Source: Prosapia bicincta
Taxonomy: Eukaryota; Arthropoda; Insecta; Hemiptera; Cercopidae
Reading direction: 5' to 3'
Length of the DNA stretch: 64,000 nucleotides
Assembly (NCBI GenBank): GCA_036971475.1
Contig: JBAIZL010000001.1
Coordinates: 142,532,192 to 142,596,191 of the forward strand
This document shows positions 1 to 11,481 of this stretch, piece after piece. The notes beneath the pieces are model-generated. The model ran no database searches. It was not told where the DNA came from and saw only the letters and a program-made list of their open reading frames with translations. Position 1 is the stretch's first letter, and every line of letters begins with the position of its first letter. The position numbers and the translations under genes are program-made.

Positions 1-798
1 TACACTTTGTTTAAATAACTTAAGACATTTAAAATGCCAATAACGAAACTTCTACTCCCTAACTTTTTAATTTGCCTTTGTTTTCTTTGTACCTTTATCT
101 CTTTTGGTAGAGTGCATAGCTTATGTAGGAGATCCCGAATGAGATAAATATCATGACATAGAGGTTTCTGTAAGGCAGTGTTTCTGGAACTGTGTCCCGC
201 GGAGCAAGAGTAGTCCTATTTTGTTATTTAAAATGCTAATAGGTTTTCCGATTTGGCTTTATCCACATACTTTAGATACGACCTTTGCGCATTGTTAACA
301 ACCATGTGCTTTAGCTACTTTAAAGCTTAGATGTGAATCTTTTAGTTAAACATTATTTTTTCAAATAACTATTGATTATCAGGTAGTTAAAGTACAAACT
401 TTGTCAAAATAATTGAATTTTTTTTCACAATTGTTGTTATGTTATTATGAAAACAATTTAGTGCTATTATAACCTTTCACACATACGTACTCGTGCGCGC
501 GCATGCAGGCACAGACAGATACGACTCTTTGTATAGGTACGTTTTGTTAGTTTCCTTGAAAAAATATTCTTTAAGTAATACGTCAGAGTCAACCTTTCTA
601 ATTGTTAAAACCCTAAATCGGTTTCCATGGTAACAACACACTAACACCATTTTTAGGCCAACCCATAATCATGTAGATGTCAACCCAATTTCGAAAAAAA
701 ACTCTCAAAACCAATAATAAAATAATGAATAAATCATCTAATACATCAACAGACACATATAATAATATCTGAAATAATAACGATTTTCGACACTCAAA
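1..798. other. Upstream intergenic DNA
   Basis: AT-rich sequence with no supported gene. The last part (about 600-798) lies directly upstream of the start codon of the 580-residue protein gene and presumably holds its promoter and 5' leader, but I see no clear TATA box or initiator that would fix a start site. Open frames on the minus strand here have no recognisable features. Confidence 0.5.
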
Positions 799-1221
799 AT
801 GCAAGACATTGAGGGTTTCCTGGCCGTGCTAAAGCAAGGGAAGATCTGGATGGATTCCATGTTGGAAATGGTGAACAGGGAGCCAGGGATGGCGGGAACA
901 AAGAAAGTTGCGATTGAAACGTAAGTACTTTGAACAACATTATGCTAGCTACAGCCTGTGTAACTACTCTAACAATGAAACAAATCTTGATATTCTAATC
1001 TATGAAACTTGTTTCATATAAAATATTCTAACGCATCTTATCTAGTAATGAGTAGGGGAAGCAATGACGCTAGACTGTATTATTAAGAACAAAAACGGCG
1101 AGGATCTACTTTAAACGTACGATTTAACGTTGTTTGAAAAGAAATGACATGATAAATTGGTCGACGTATTTAATTCTGATATTGATTTACTGTTATCAAA
1201 GAAGTTAAAAGTTAAACTAAA

Positions 1222-1256
<35 letters not shown>

Positions 1257-2433
1257 TACATTGGTGCGTGTATATGCTTACGTAAATCATAAACCACTCG
1301 TCCATAGTCCACGAACCACTATATCAATAAAGTTTGATTAATCATTATTTTAGAAATCAAAAGAAACCAAATTGTTATAGCCAGGGCTGACATAATGTGA
1401 TTTAATCATTTAGGCACTGCTCGAGTGAATTACACAGAAAAAACACCCCTTAACTTCGAAGTCACAACAAGCTGCCTCCTTCCACGTAGCCGATCAATAC
1501 AGCCTACATCAAGATTGGATTATCACTAACTTACAGAATTTCGCTCTGCTAGGAGCCAATATGTTAAGAAGAAAGATTAAGTGTAACATTCTGTTTATAA
1601 ATTACGGACCAGTTCTCCTTAGTAGAAATTAAGGATCGCTTTGGAGGATTACGAACCGGAACAATTCAACGGATTCAAAAACGGAGGAAAGGAAATGTGT
1701 GAAGGCGAGATATATAGGTGGTAAGGGTTTTAAAACCTTGAATGACATATACAGCAATATGTAAATATTTTTGGTAAAAAAAGGAAAGGAGGTTAAACGT
1801 GAAAAGTAAATGTGTATGACTTGAGTAAAAACAAGTCTTATCGTCGAAAGGCAGAAAGAGAACATACACAAAAAAAGGAAAAGCCATTTCCTTCCATTTT
1901 TAATTTCAGCTTAATATTTTTAATGTACTTTAACATATATCAATATGCAGTATATGTTCCTAAGTAGCTGCAATAAATTCCCGGTAGTAACAACTATTTT
2001 CTTATGTAAATGTGGAGGTTAAAAAGCGATAGATATTGATATACGTTGATCATAGGATATACAAATTTATACTGTTACTGAGTATTTCTTGGAAAAAAAT
2101 TGAAAATATATCTTTGACATATCCAACCTAGATCCGTCAATTTTGTAGTGCATAAAAACAGAATTCTGACGTTTAGGCCGAATCTCAGCATTGACGAGAT
2201 GAACCCAACAACATTTGAAATTCGAATCCACAAGACAGAACTACTGTTGTTGGGTTCACCTCGTCAGTTTTATATGAGATTCTGGTGAAACGTCGGAACT
2301 GGGTTTTGATGAACAGCCGGTTTATAATTTTACCAATACATAACAAACATTATATTTTTCCATTTGTGAAGGATAACATATCAGCAAATCAACACACAAA
2401 TATATATATATATTTCTCTTTAGGGGGGAGAGA

Positions 2434-2492
<59 letters not shown>

Positions 2493-4228
2493 AGAGTATA
2501 GATAATGTCAATTAGATTATTCTAATTACATAGTTATCTTGAATTAGAAAATTGTTTGCATGGATTATATCAATCTAAAATTAACAAGGTTTTAAATTTG
2601 TCTTTAGGTGTAAGAAAAAAGAATTCGAACACATGGCCAACCTTTACTTAAAGGATGTCCCTATAATATCAGAACTGATAAAGCCTGGGCGTAACGATAC
2701 AAAATTAAAGTTGAAATCAAAGCTGTCCGACATCGTACTTTTGGGCAACGATATTATACACAACCATAAAATATATTTCGATAATTCAGTTTCAACCTTC
2801 AGAGAACAGGTGAATGATATAATAAATGAAACAGAAAAGCTTAAAGAAGAAATTACTTCGTTGAAAGCGTTAGAATCGGAAATGAAATTGATCAGAAACA
2901 ATCTATCAATCATGGAAGCCGATTGTCCTGCGGTAGATAATAACCAAGAGACTCTATCAAATGAGCAAAACGTCTCTTCCATGAAGCAAAGCGAATCTGT
3001 AGAAACTGTTCTCGAGAGACCGAATTACTGCAGCGTTTCTGAATTTCTTGAAGAGGAGTCTCCAAAGAATGACTTTTGGAACACGTCGGAATCGTCGGTC
3101 AAGCTGATTCAGAATCTTTCGAAAGTGTTGCAAGAAGATTCACTGAATAACTTACTTGTACTGAGTACATCGAACGTAGAGCGCTTAGTTGTTGAAGAGC
3201 TGTTTGAAGCACTCACGAAAAAGAAGTGGCCGAATAGTGTGGTCAGAGGGTTGCACCTACGTGAAGAAGGAAAAAACGCGATAAAAATCTGCAAACATGA
3301 CGATTCTGAAGAAGCTATAGGATGTTTGGACTATTTAGACGCCGAAGGAACAAAAACCAAAGAAGTTAATTTGCAAACAATGATTGAAACAAATAGTTTG
3401 TTGAAGATTGAAACTGAAGAAAAGAACTCGAAGATAGCTGTGGATTCAAAGAGTGAAAGTCACCATTGTGTCAACGTTTACACAAAGAGTGACTTTAGTT
3501 CCGCAACAAATTACAAATTCTTTAATAAAAGTGTTGAAGATAATGGTCTGAGCAACACAGAGTTAGTAGTTGATTCCAAAAACGGTTTTGTTAAATGTAA
3601 CACAAGTAACAAATTTACTTATGAAATGAATGACAATCGAGTAAATCCAAGTGGTGAAATAAATGGCCCGAATAATATTTACAAAACGATCAGTATCTCA
3701 GAGACAATAATTGACTCTCTAACTGGTTCTGCGAACTGCGGCGCAAAGAATGACTTCCGTTCTAATATCGGTTCACTTTCTGATGAAGTGACGGAAACAA
3801 GTACACGGAAACTCAATGGTTTAGAGCATACTGTTACAGCAAATACCTCAAATAAAGTGAGTACACCAGCCTCATCAGACAGTCTGTGTGTTTGTGATGA
3901 TGACTGCTCTAAAGACTCACTCTACAGTCCGACAACGCTCACTGTGCAACAAGTTACAGAGATGCTGTTCACACTGTCGTCAGCGCTGAACAAAGTTCCC
4001 GATGATTTGAAACACGCTCGAATGGTTGATTTAAACCCGCCTCAGTCGATGAAAGAAGCTATATCTATGTTGGCGCACATATCGAAAAGTATCGATATAG
4101 TACAGATCTCAAAATCTTGTAATGACGGTGAAGTGCAGGAGGAAAGGATTTCACGAAGTGTTGAAAGAAAACCGGGTTACTGTTCTTTAATTGGTTCCTA
4201 CAAGGCGTCTAGGGAATCTAAAAAATAA
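799..4228 (+). CDS. Two-exon gene for an unrecognised 580-residue coiled-coil protein
   Basis: The coding sequence joins 799-920 to 2608-4228. Exon 1 starts at ATG 799 and ends in codon phase 2 at a consensus donor (AAC|GTAAGT). The 1,687-bp intron ends with a pyrimidine-rich acceptor (TTTGTCTTTAG) at 2607. The junction restores one codon (AC+G, Thr), and exon 2 is open from there through ATG 2633 to the stop at 4226-4228, giving 580 residues. Without splicing the protein would start at residue 50. Residues 1-49 are mixed hydrophobic and charged (MQDIEGFLAVLK...). Residues about 100-140 form a charged heptad-like helix (FREQVNDIINETEKLKEEI), probably a coiled coil. The middle is low-complexity and Ser/Asn/Glu-rich, with 'YCSVSEFLEEE' near residue 190. 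The C-terminal 120 residues look partly helical. There is no signal peptide or membrane segment. I do not recognise the family; a cytoskeletal, spindle or kinetochore role would be a guess from composition only. Confidence 0.85.
2168..2294. repeat. Foldback hairpin element in intron 1
   Basis: Two arms (2168-2213 and 2245-2294) are near-perfect inverted repeats: the left has TGACGAGATGAACCCAACAA and the right carries its complement with TGACGAGGTGAACCC. Outer parts GACGTTT and AAACGTC also pair. The loop is about 31 bp. The transcript of the host gene could fold here. It looks like a small foldback or MITE-like insertion; no target duplication was identified. Confidence 0.7.
2427..2500. repeat. 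(GA)n microsatellite
   Basis: Almost uninterrupted GA dinucleotides with a few GGGAG interruptions, inside intron 1, about 105 bp upstream of the acceptor. Confidence 0.95.
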
Positions 4229-4247
4229 GTTCAATTGATACTGTTGT

Positions 4248-4253
4248 ATTAAA
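4248..4253 (+). terminator. Probable poly(A) signal ATTAAA
   Basis: ATTAAA lies 20 bp after the stop codon of the 580-residue protein gene. It is the commonest variant of AATAAA and is well placed for a short 3' UTR; no perfect AATAAA occurs immediately downstream. Confidence 0.45.
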
Positions 4254-4431
4254 GGTATTTCTAAAATATATTTCTACTAAATTTGATTAAACGTTACTGA
4301 TAAACATAACTGAAAATGTTTGTTTATTGTTCTTTGTACGTGGTTATTTTATAAGTTAATTATAATTACAAAAAATATAATCAAAGAATCGAGCTTCAAA
4401 TTACAACAGTTTTAAGATTGTTTACTACAAA

Positions 4432-4483
<52 letters not shown>

Positions 4484-5300
4484 TAAATACTACGAAATAC
4501 AAATCAAACCACTTTTGATTTACATCTTGGTAACTCATAACATAAATTACTCTTGGTGACGTTTTCTCTCTGGTATTTACATACTATCAGTGAAGTTAAA
4601 ACTCTTGTTTGAGTTTGTAATTATTTAGGAATTATTGATTTTAAAGTTTACCTTCCACCAAGATTTTCATTTCCTCTTGTTAGTTTCAAGATTCAAAATT
4701 TGTTAGTTTATCTTAAGAAGTATCCATTGCCAAATAAAAAAATTATGCAATATTTTTTCAATTTTACGCAATATCGATTTTTTAAATGTTTTTTTAGTCT
4801 TTATTGATATGATCTGTTACAAACGATGCAGCTTATATCGGACAGTCAGCCTTTTGCCCCTTCTGAACTAATTTATTGAAATTATTTAATCAATTTAAGC
4901 ATTGATTTGTATAAACTTTTTGTACCTCTATTTTGTTTGCCAGTATACCATATAATCTGTTTTATTTGTATATTTTATAGTTTTATGATTTATATTTTGA
5001 TAATCTTCCAAATGTAACTTTGTTTTAGTTATTCAATTGTATCTAATATAAGGTGTTAATTGTAATTTGATGTAATGTTCTAAAACAAAAGTATACTTAA
5101 ATATGTTTGTTTTATAAGAAACGTAGGAAAATTGTTGCATTCTTATTAGTTAAAAACAATATCATCAATAATTGTTATTCATAACAACTATATTTCATAT
5201 TCAAATTTGCGTTATAATCTAAGGAATTAGGCATCATATTGCAAAAAAGATAAAATAAGAACATGTGGTGTTTGGAAATTGTTTAGTTATTATTTTTTTA
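4254..5300. other. Convergent intergenic region
   Basis: AT-rich spacer between the + strand gene ending at 4228 and the minus-strand terminal exon at 5398-5582. It holds a compound (CA)n(TA)n microsatellite at about 4433-4486 and nothing else that I can support. Confidence 0.6.
4433..4486. repeat. (CA)n(TA)n compound microsatellite
   Basis: A run of CA dinucleotides passes directly into TA dinucleotides. Confidence 0.95.
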
Positions 5301-5316
5301 AATCGAATATTGAGCA

Positions 5317-5334
5317 TTTATTTTTAATTTTATT
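5317..5334 (-). terminator. Two AATAAA poly(A) signals for the minus-strand small gene
   Basis: On the minus strand AATAAA occurs at 5334-5329 and again at 5322-5317, about 64-80 bp beyond the stop codon (5400-5398) of the terminal exon described next. Placement and duplication of the signal support a real 3' end. Confidence 0.6.
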
Positions 5335-5397
5335 ACTACATTTATGTTGGTACTACTGGAACACCGCTCCATTCCTGCAGATGTGGAAACTTTGTGG

Positions 5398-5582
5398 TTA
5401 AAGAAGATTAGGTTCCTTTGGATGCAGGACAATGTTTCCCTGGGTGATGGAGTGTGTGTTCCAGAACGATAAATCTTCAGATGAAACGGACAATGAATGG
5501 AGTGGCTGTAACTCACCCAGGTCATCGATCCACAACATGCCTTTCTGGCTTTTGTTCAGCATGGCCGCTTCATTACAGCTTT
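5398..5582 (-). CDS. Terminal coding exon of a small minus-strand gene (unrecognised)
   Basis: On the minus strand a splice acceptor (AACTTGCAG) at 5585-5583 opens an exon that reads 60 codons to a TAA at 5398-5400. The reading frame is composed like a real protein (NEAAMLNKSQKGMLWIDDLG, later SLSVSSEDLSFWNTHS) and ends 64 bp before an AATAAA signal. An upstream 33-nt exon (6599-6631) has compatible phase: its last G plus the first AA make GAA (Glu), giving HILNRESCNEAAM across the junction. If both upstream exons are leader, translation would start at the ATG in a good context (GCCATG) at about 5559, giving a 54-residue protein; otherwise the frame enters from the 33-nt exon. It is too short to appear in a 60-codon scan. 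I do not recognise the product. Its 3' end converges on the 580-residue protein gene. Confidence 0.55.
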
Positions 5583-5965
5583 CTGCAAGTTACTCCTGTC
5601 ACGATTTATATTAAAATATCCTGGAAAATATAAGTTTTTGCAATATATTATTTTTCGAAATTGTTTTTAAACTATTTTATAGTGTCTGGACTAAGTATAG
5701 TTAGCTTAAAATAAAATAAAAACTATTTGTTATTTTAAGCCATTTATTGATATTTGTTGAAAACTGTGAAAAGTACTATTTTTGAATAGTGTATCTTTAA
5801 GCATTATATCTAATAACACAAGATCCTCCACGGTGTAGTCTTTAAAACAGGATAATAGCTTAACGTTTAAAGGTTTGCATACTAGGTACTAGGACTGCCG
5901 AGAACTGATACCCTTCTAGGAACAAACTTCTGCTCCCTCCTCCGTACCGCCCAATTGCAATAAAA

Positions 5966-5966
5966 A

Positions 5967-6010
<44 letters not shown>
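5966..6010. repeat. (TA)n microsatellite
   Basis: About 20 TA dinucleotides, inside the presumed intron of the minus-strand small gene. Confidence 0.95.
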
Positions 6011-6012
<2 letters not shown>

Positions 6013-6598
6013 CTTTGCGTTGAAAATATATGACTACCAAACATATATAGGTGTCCAAAACTTTCTTTTCTACACTTTACTAAAAACGATACAACCTAGA
6101 ACTGATACGGCCTATTTGACTGTTTTGTTGAAGGACGTTTAAAATAGTAAATGAAGATAATAAGGATACAATCTATTAATGTATACATAAATTTTCTAGC
6201 TAAAATTTGAAGAAAATTATTGTGAAATAAAATGCTAAATAAGCTTTTGTACAAATTTCGTTTTGTCATTTAAACAAAAACAGAATTTATTTCTCAATTT
6301 AGTTGCTTATAATTCATACACTTGGAGAATTTCGTACAAATTGCACATTCGTTCAATGTTTAATTTAATCAGTGGGATAAAAGCACGTGATATAAATACA
6401 TACAATAAAACGAAAACGAAAGTTCATATGAAAAAACTATAAGTATGTATGTGATTTGCTAGAACTTTTAACTGTTTTGTAAAATTATTGAAAACATCAT
6501 AATAAATCATACCTTATGAATAAAACATGTATTATATATTGTCATTTTCATTAGAAACAAAGAGAATAAAGTAATGAAATATAATGGTACATACCTCT

Positions 6599-6631
6599 GT
6601 TCAAAATATGTTTTTGAGTGTTTCCAGCTGA
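6599..6631 (-). CDS. Candidate 33-nt internal exon of the minus-strand small gene
   Basis: On the minus strand the order is polypyrimidine tract, acceptor (TCTGTTTTCAG), 33 nt (starting CTGGAAACACTC, ending GAACAGAG) and a consensus donor (GTATGT). Spliced to 5582 it keeps an open frame (GNTQKHILNRE then SCNEAAM). The exon may be coding or leader. Evidence is only splice-site quality and phase agreement. Confidence 0.45.
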
Positions 6632-6950
6632 AAACAGATTTTCTTTTTGTATTTATAAACAATGAACTAATATATAAACAATTGTATTGATGTAACAATT
6701 TTCTTCTTATGTGAAACTGAATAATTTTACTTTTAAGTGTTTAGCTTATACGTTACAGAAGCTATAAACAATTGAAATACAAAAACTTCATAAATAAATA
6801 AATAATAACATTTGGTACAGATATATCTTACTCAAATCTAAATATAAACAAACAAAACATTAAACCTATCACACAAGCAGAAGACATTTAATTACACAGC
6901 CTAGTAAATAACAAGTCCCACAATGAACAAATTGTGAGCGATCGAAAATT

Positions 6951-7010
6951 ACCTGTAGCCTATAATAGCTTCAAGAAGTCAAGTACAACACACAACGTTA
7001 CTAATGGAGT
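6951..7010 (-). other. Candidate first (leader) exon of the minus-strand small gene
   Basis: A sequence ending GGCTACAG|GTAATT on the minus strand offers a donor a few dozen bases downstream of the DRE cluster. The frame that would join the 33-nt exon is closed by a TAG just before the donor, so this exon would be untranslated. Its 5' limit is a guess. Confidence 0.3.
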
Positions 7011-7029
7011 TGGGACATCGTAAAGAAAA

Positions 7030-7104
7030 TATCGATATTCGATGGTATTAATTATACTACTAGCGAATATCGATAGTTAAGTATTATCTATTATACAATC
7101 GATA
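7030..7104. promoter_or_regulatory. Cluster of DRE boxes (TATCGATA)
   Basis: Two exact TATCGATA octamers (7030-7037 and 7068-7075) and one with a single mismatch (AATCGATA, 7097-7104) lie within 75 bp. In Drosophila this octamer binds DREF and overlapping BEAF-32 CGATA sites and marks housekeeping promoters. The position just upstream of the candidate leader exon suggests a promoter for the minus-strand small gene. Inference from motif clustering; binding factors in this species are unknown. Confidence 0.45.
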
Positions 7105-8900
7105 TATCGTTACAAAATAATTTTAAAAAATCCCATTCTTTATAAAGAGAAATGTAATGTTAGTAAGGAAATTAAAATCAGTAACCACATGAAGTAAGAT
7201 TTATTTATTTAAATTTCTTTTTAACTGAAGTAAAAGACGACTCCGAACGATTCCATTCCTGAATGAGGATGACAACTGAGACACTTATTACTTGAACATC
7301 TTGAATATACTTCATTACTTACATCGAAGCAGCGTGCTAGGCATCCTGGTGTACTTCCATGTAAAATCAAATCAGTTTTTTTTCAAAAAGCATCGATGTA
7401 AAGCATCCTGCAAGGCATCGTGCTGTACCATCACCTCGACCTACCCTTTGTGTTCGTCTCCGTATATTACAGTGCATTTGATTTACATGGATGTCGATAT
7501 CGACGCGACCACTAGCTAATAATCTACAGCGACCCACTTGTTCTGTTCGCACCCTAATAAGCAGAAACAAAGTTGTTGGTTTTTAACTTGTACAATCAGT
7601 TTAGGTTTTTTTATTGCTAATAATCTTATATAACAGTAGTGTGTTAACGTTTTTAAAATGTAAAGTTTGTACAGTAAAAACTGTCTTTCAGCCATTTACA
7701 CCTGAATTTAAATAAAAACAAACCCCCTAGAAAACAAACTCGTTAAGTACGTATTTACGACAATTTTGTTTTCCCGCTGCCAAAACACATTTACCCCATC
7801 TTTGAAGTGCAGCCAGTGCAAGGGACATACACTTGTAAAACCTGTGGTCACCATTTCCCCAGTGCTCACTACGCCCCTGCTTCTTCTGACGGAATTGGAA
7901 CTGAATTTCACTTCATTTATTAAAGCTGTATGTAAGAGGAATTCTCTCGTGTAAATAAGCAGGCTGTATTAATTGTGATGAAAACATGATTCTGGTTTTG
8001 AAAAATATTTATTACTAAAATAATATAAAGATAGAAAAAGTACAGTAACGAAGATTTTAAAAAAAGAGAAAAAGTGAAATTAAGATAAAACCTCAAAGTT
8101 AGTTCAATAAACGTTTCCACAGTAAAAAAATGAAAGGGGATTTTCTACTGAAAATATTAAAAGTTTTCTAAACATAGAAATTTTATTTAATTCCATACGT
8201 TTTATTATAATAATATAAGATATTGAAAACACATTCTGTTCGTATATTAGTTCTAAAAAAACTTATGTATTAAGGTTGGATTTCATTTTTAAAGCCTTTA
8301 CAATTTTTAAGCCTAGAATCATTTTGTAAGCATAGACTTATTGATTAATTCAAACAATCTCCAACTGTGGCGTTCAAACCTTTAGTTATTGTAGGCGCAT
8401 AGCTTTATAGCTCCTTAATTTTATATGCATTTCCCAACCAAAGTAGTTGACTGTCTATATTACAACACACGCCGAATTTACACTGCCAGATTGAAAAATA
8501 AATAATTATTAAAAGAGTATGAAAATTATTATGGCTAGATAAAACATGAATCTGCAGTTAGCCATCAAATTTTAGGAATCGAAAATACTAGGAAAGCATG
8601 TTTAAAAAGTGAATTTAATTCTCATTGTATATTCAGTTTTTGTTTCAAATCAGCGGAGATAAAAATTAAAGTCCAAAATACAACTATAATTTAAATTAAT
8701 AAAAATATCAACTCTTTCAGTAGCAAATTATTTGAAAAGAAGTCCTCAACCATCCGTGGTTTCAAACATCCTCTTACTGGTAAACAGAGGTTTAGTAATA
8801 ATTTCATCCTTAGGGAAACGTAAACCAAAAGGGGAAAAATGTTAACTGTCGTTACCGAGACTCAAAATCAGTGTGAACGTGTTTTATGAGTCTACCTTTC
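7105..8900. other. Region without a supported gene
   Basis: AT-rich DNA. A slightly GC-richer patch (7230-7570) has short open frames on both strands but no coding signature or splice pair I trust. No repeats of note. Confidence 0.5.
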
Positions 8901-8905
8901 CTCTC

Positions 8906-9095
<190 letters not shown>

Positions 9096-9240
9096 ACAGA
9101 AGAGCACATAGACATACTTGGAAATAGTGATCGAATTAAAGAGAGAGAAGTAGAGAGAACAAAGGATAAGAGGAAGGGATAGAGAGGGAAAGGTACAGAG
9201 GGAGGGAAAGAGAGGACGAGAGAGAGGGAGAGCGAGCGAG

Positions 9241-11394
9241 GAGACGGACAGTATGACTGGCGTGTAAAGTGTCAGAGACCAAAATATGATAATTATTTAT
9301 AACAAAGAGTTTACTAGATTTTGCAAATACTTTATTTTTTAAAGCTTGAATAAGAAAGAAAGACCATTAGAGTGTAATATCCTTTATCAGAGTTTATATA
9401 AGCCGTGCCTGTTGGGAGTGCTCACAGATGGGGAAACTCTCACATTATTTACAGTCATTTCATTTTGTCAGAAGCTTTCAGTAAACATTGCTCAGGGGAT
9501 AATTTCAAGGCTAAATAAATTGTTAATGTAAACTCATGTTATAATAATAATAATTACATAACCGAGTTTCAACTAAACGGAATAGTATCAGATAGATACT
9601 TAAGGTATCTTAAATAGTACCTTGTGATTTTTTTGTTTAAGTTAAGGATACTGAATTATATCCTCTATATACATTGTCCCAACTACTTGAATGCAATTTA
9701 TTTATAGTATTAGTTGAAAATGTCTCTACGTAGGTGTGTTTTCATAGTTTAGGCAAATAAGGTTTCTGAAGTAGATCGTATAACAGATACTCCTTGTAGG
9801 ATAATGTAGCTTGAAGCCAATTATCACTTTTGAGAAAAAGACGTTTAATATAATGTGAGGCTATTCATTTACTTTTAATTTATGACTTTAGGTGTGACAT
9901 TTTCTTTTAACCTCTTTTCGTTGGTCTTCAGTGTAGTTTCGGGAATCCAACAAAGAATCGTCAGCATTATCTTTTTACTTATGTTGTCCTCAGGGCACCA
10001 CTTCATAAAAACGTAAAAACTTTTGAGCGACTTATATTTGACTCCGGTTGGGCCTAGACCAAATATAAACAATTCCCAGGGAAATTGTTCGAATTTATCG
10101 TGAAACTCACATAGAGATATTAGGCGATTACTCAGATGATTGTACAAAGTTTACACTGATTTTTCATGGAAGGATAAGAAAAGATATTTATTTTAAATAC
10201 AACACTAAAGACTCATTCGGAAGTATAACAAAACCCTAAACTGATATCAACAATTTGAGACAGATGTGATTAAAGAGTTTGTTATGCGAAAAGTAATTTT
10301 TCCTTCAAAATAGTAAATTAAAAAACAAAAAAGTGGTTTAGATACATTGTACATTGTACCCACGTCCAATTTTTTCTAAATTTTTCGACTGACCCCTGCC
10401 CTAACAGACAGCACGGAGGCATACACAAATGTTAACTTAATGCGTACCAACTAATGATACATATCGAGCACTAACTGATTTTGCGATTAGACGAATTCCG
10501 AGAAATCAACTTTTGATACAAATACCCCAGTGTGAGTCGGTTTTAAAATGTATACGACTGATATATTTTCACCGTATCAAATTCTGACAATATAAGCTCA
10601 GATGCATTTCAACGACCAATTAATCACCCATAGTAAGTATCATCGTAAGGTATAGGTATATATACGTAAGCTGGCATTTGGCCTTGACGCAACACTATTG
10701 CCGTGGGTGGGTAGAGATTAGGTAAAGACGGTTCTGGGAACATTTCGGAAGATCTACACATACCTCGCGTACAGTATTTCGTATTTCATCTACTAGAGCG
10801 CCTTCACGAGGGCGGCGAGGGGAATTGACGCAACCCGCATTACGGTAGACAAGGTTTGTAAGAGGTTATTTTTCAGAATACTTTGCAAAGGAAATATGTA
10901 AACAGCTTCGTAATTAGATACGGCTCTTACAGCCCTTACATACGGATTGAAAAAAAAGATTCGACATACTAGCACCAGTAGCGTCCAACTATGAGAAATG
11001 AAAGGCCTTAGTACCATGAATCAGAAAGAGTAGAACGAAAACGTGGTTAGTTAGTAGATAATGATTATTTGAATAAAGAAAAAGTAGAGAAAACGATGAG
11101 TTTCTCCAATTAAAAAGAAATATTATTTCAAAGAACATTATAGAAAACAAAAAATTCGTAATACAGGCGGTTTTGAAAACAAATTCAACATTTCTGAGCT
11201 CGATTCACGTACTTGAAGTAAATAATTTTGCTCTTAATATCTGATCCCGTTCATCGTCATTCCGAAAGGACTAAAACAATATGTGAGATGTGTAAAATTT
11301 GAATGAATACATGTATCTCATTATGAACAATTTTTACACATTTTTTCTGAAGGCAAGTTTTTTATCACCAAATTTGTTTTAAACTTTTTTCGCA
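9241..11394. other. Region without a firm gene
   Basis: AT-rich with a CpG-richer patch at 10,660-11,020. The only readable protein-like segment is the minus-strand frame at 9878-10147 (listed separately). No tRNA, repeat array or mobile-element end was found. Confidence 0.5.
9875..10147 (-). pseudogene. Possible ADF/cofilin-like relic
   Basis: A 90-codon minus-strand open frame contains YVFMKWCPEDNISKKIML in its middle. This resembles the ADF/cofilin segment of pattern [hydrophobic]-x-W-C-P-[DE]-x4-K-K-x-M-L that forms the central strand and actin-binding helix. The flanks do not match: the preceding YAVYDFE-like strand is not visible and the C-terminal half is unlike the family. It may be a decayed retrocopy or a chance match. 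No introns or poly(A) tract were identified. Confidence 0.22.
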
Positions 11395-11481
11395 AAAGTT
11401 CCTGAAGTTAATTAAACAGTTTTTTCCAGGAAGAGTAACAACTCAAGTCTACTTCCATACTAAAACTTTGGGCGGAAGCGT

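Larger units (their letters stand above)
921..2607 (+). other. Intron 1 of the 580-residue protein gene
   Basis: Donor GTAAGT at 921 and acceptor TTTAG at 2603-2607. It contains a (CA)n run near 1221-1252, a foldback hairpin at 2168-2294 and a (GA)n run at 2427-2500. No coding exon was seen inside it. Confidence 0.8.

Noticed and set aside
2221..2294. TTCGAATCC that resembles a tRNA B box
   Set aside because: No A box, no cloverleaf; the sequence is part of the foldback hairpin.
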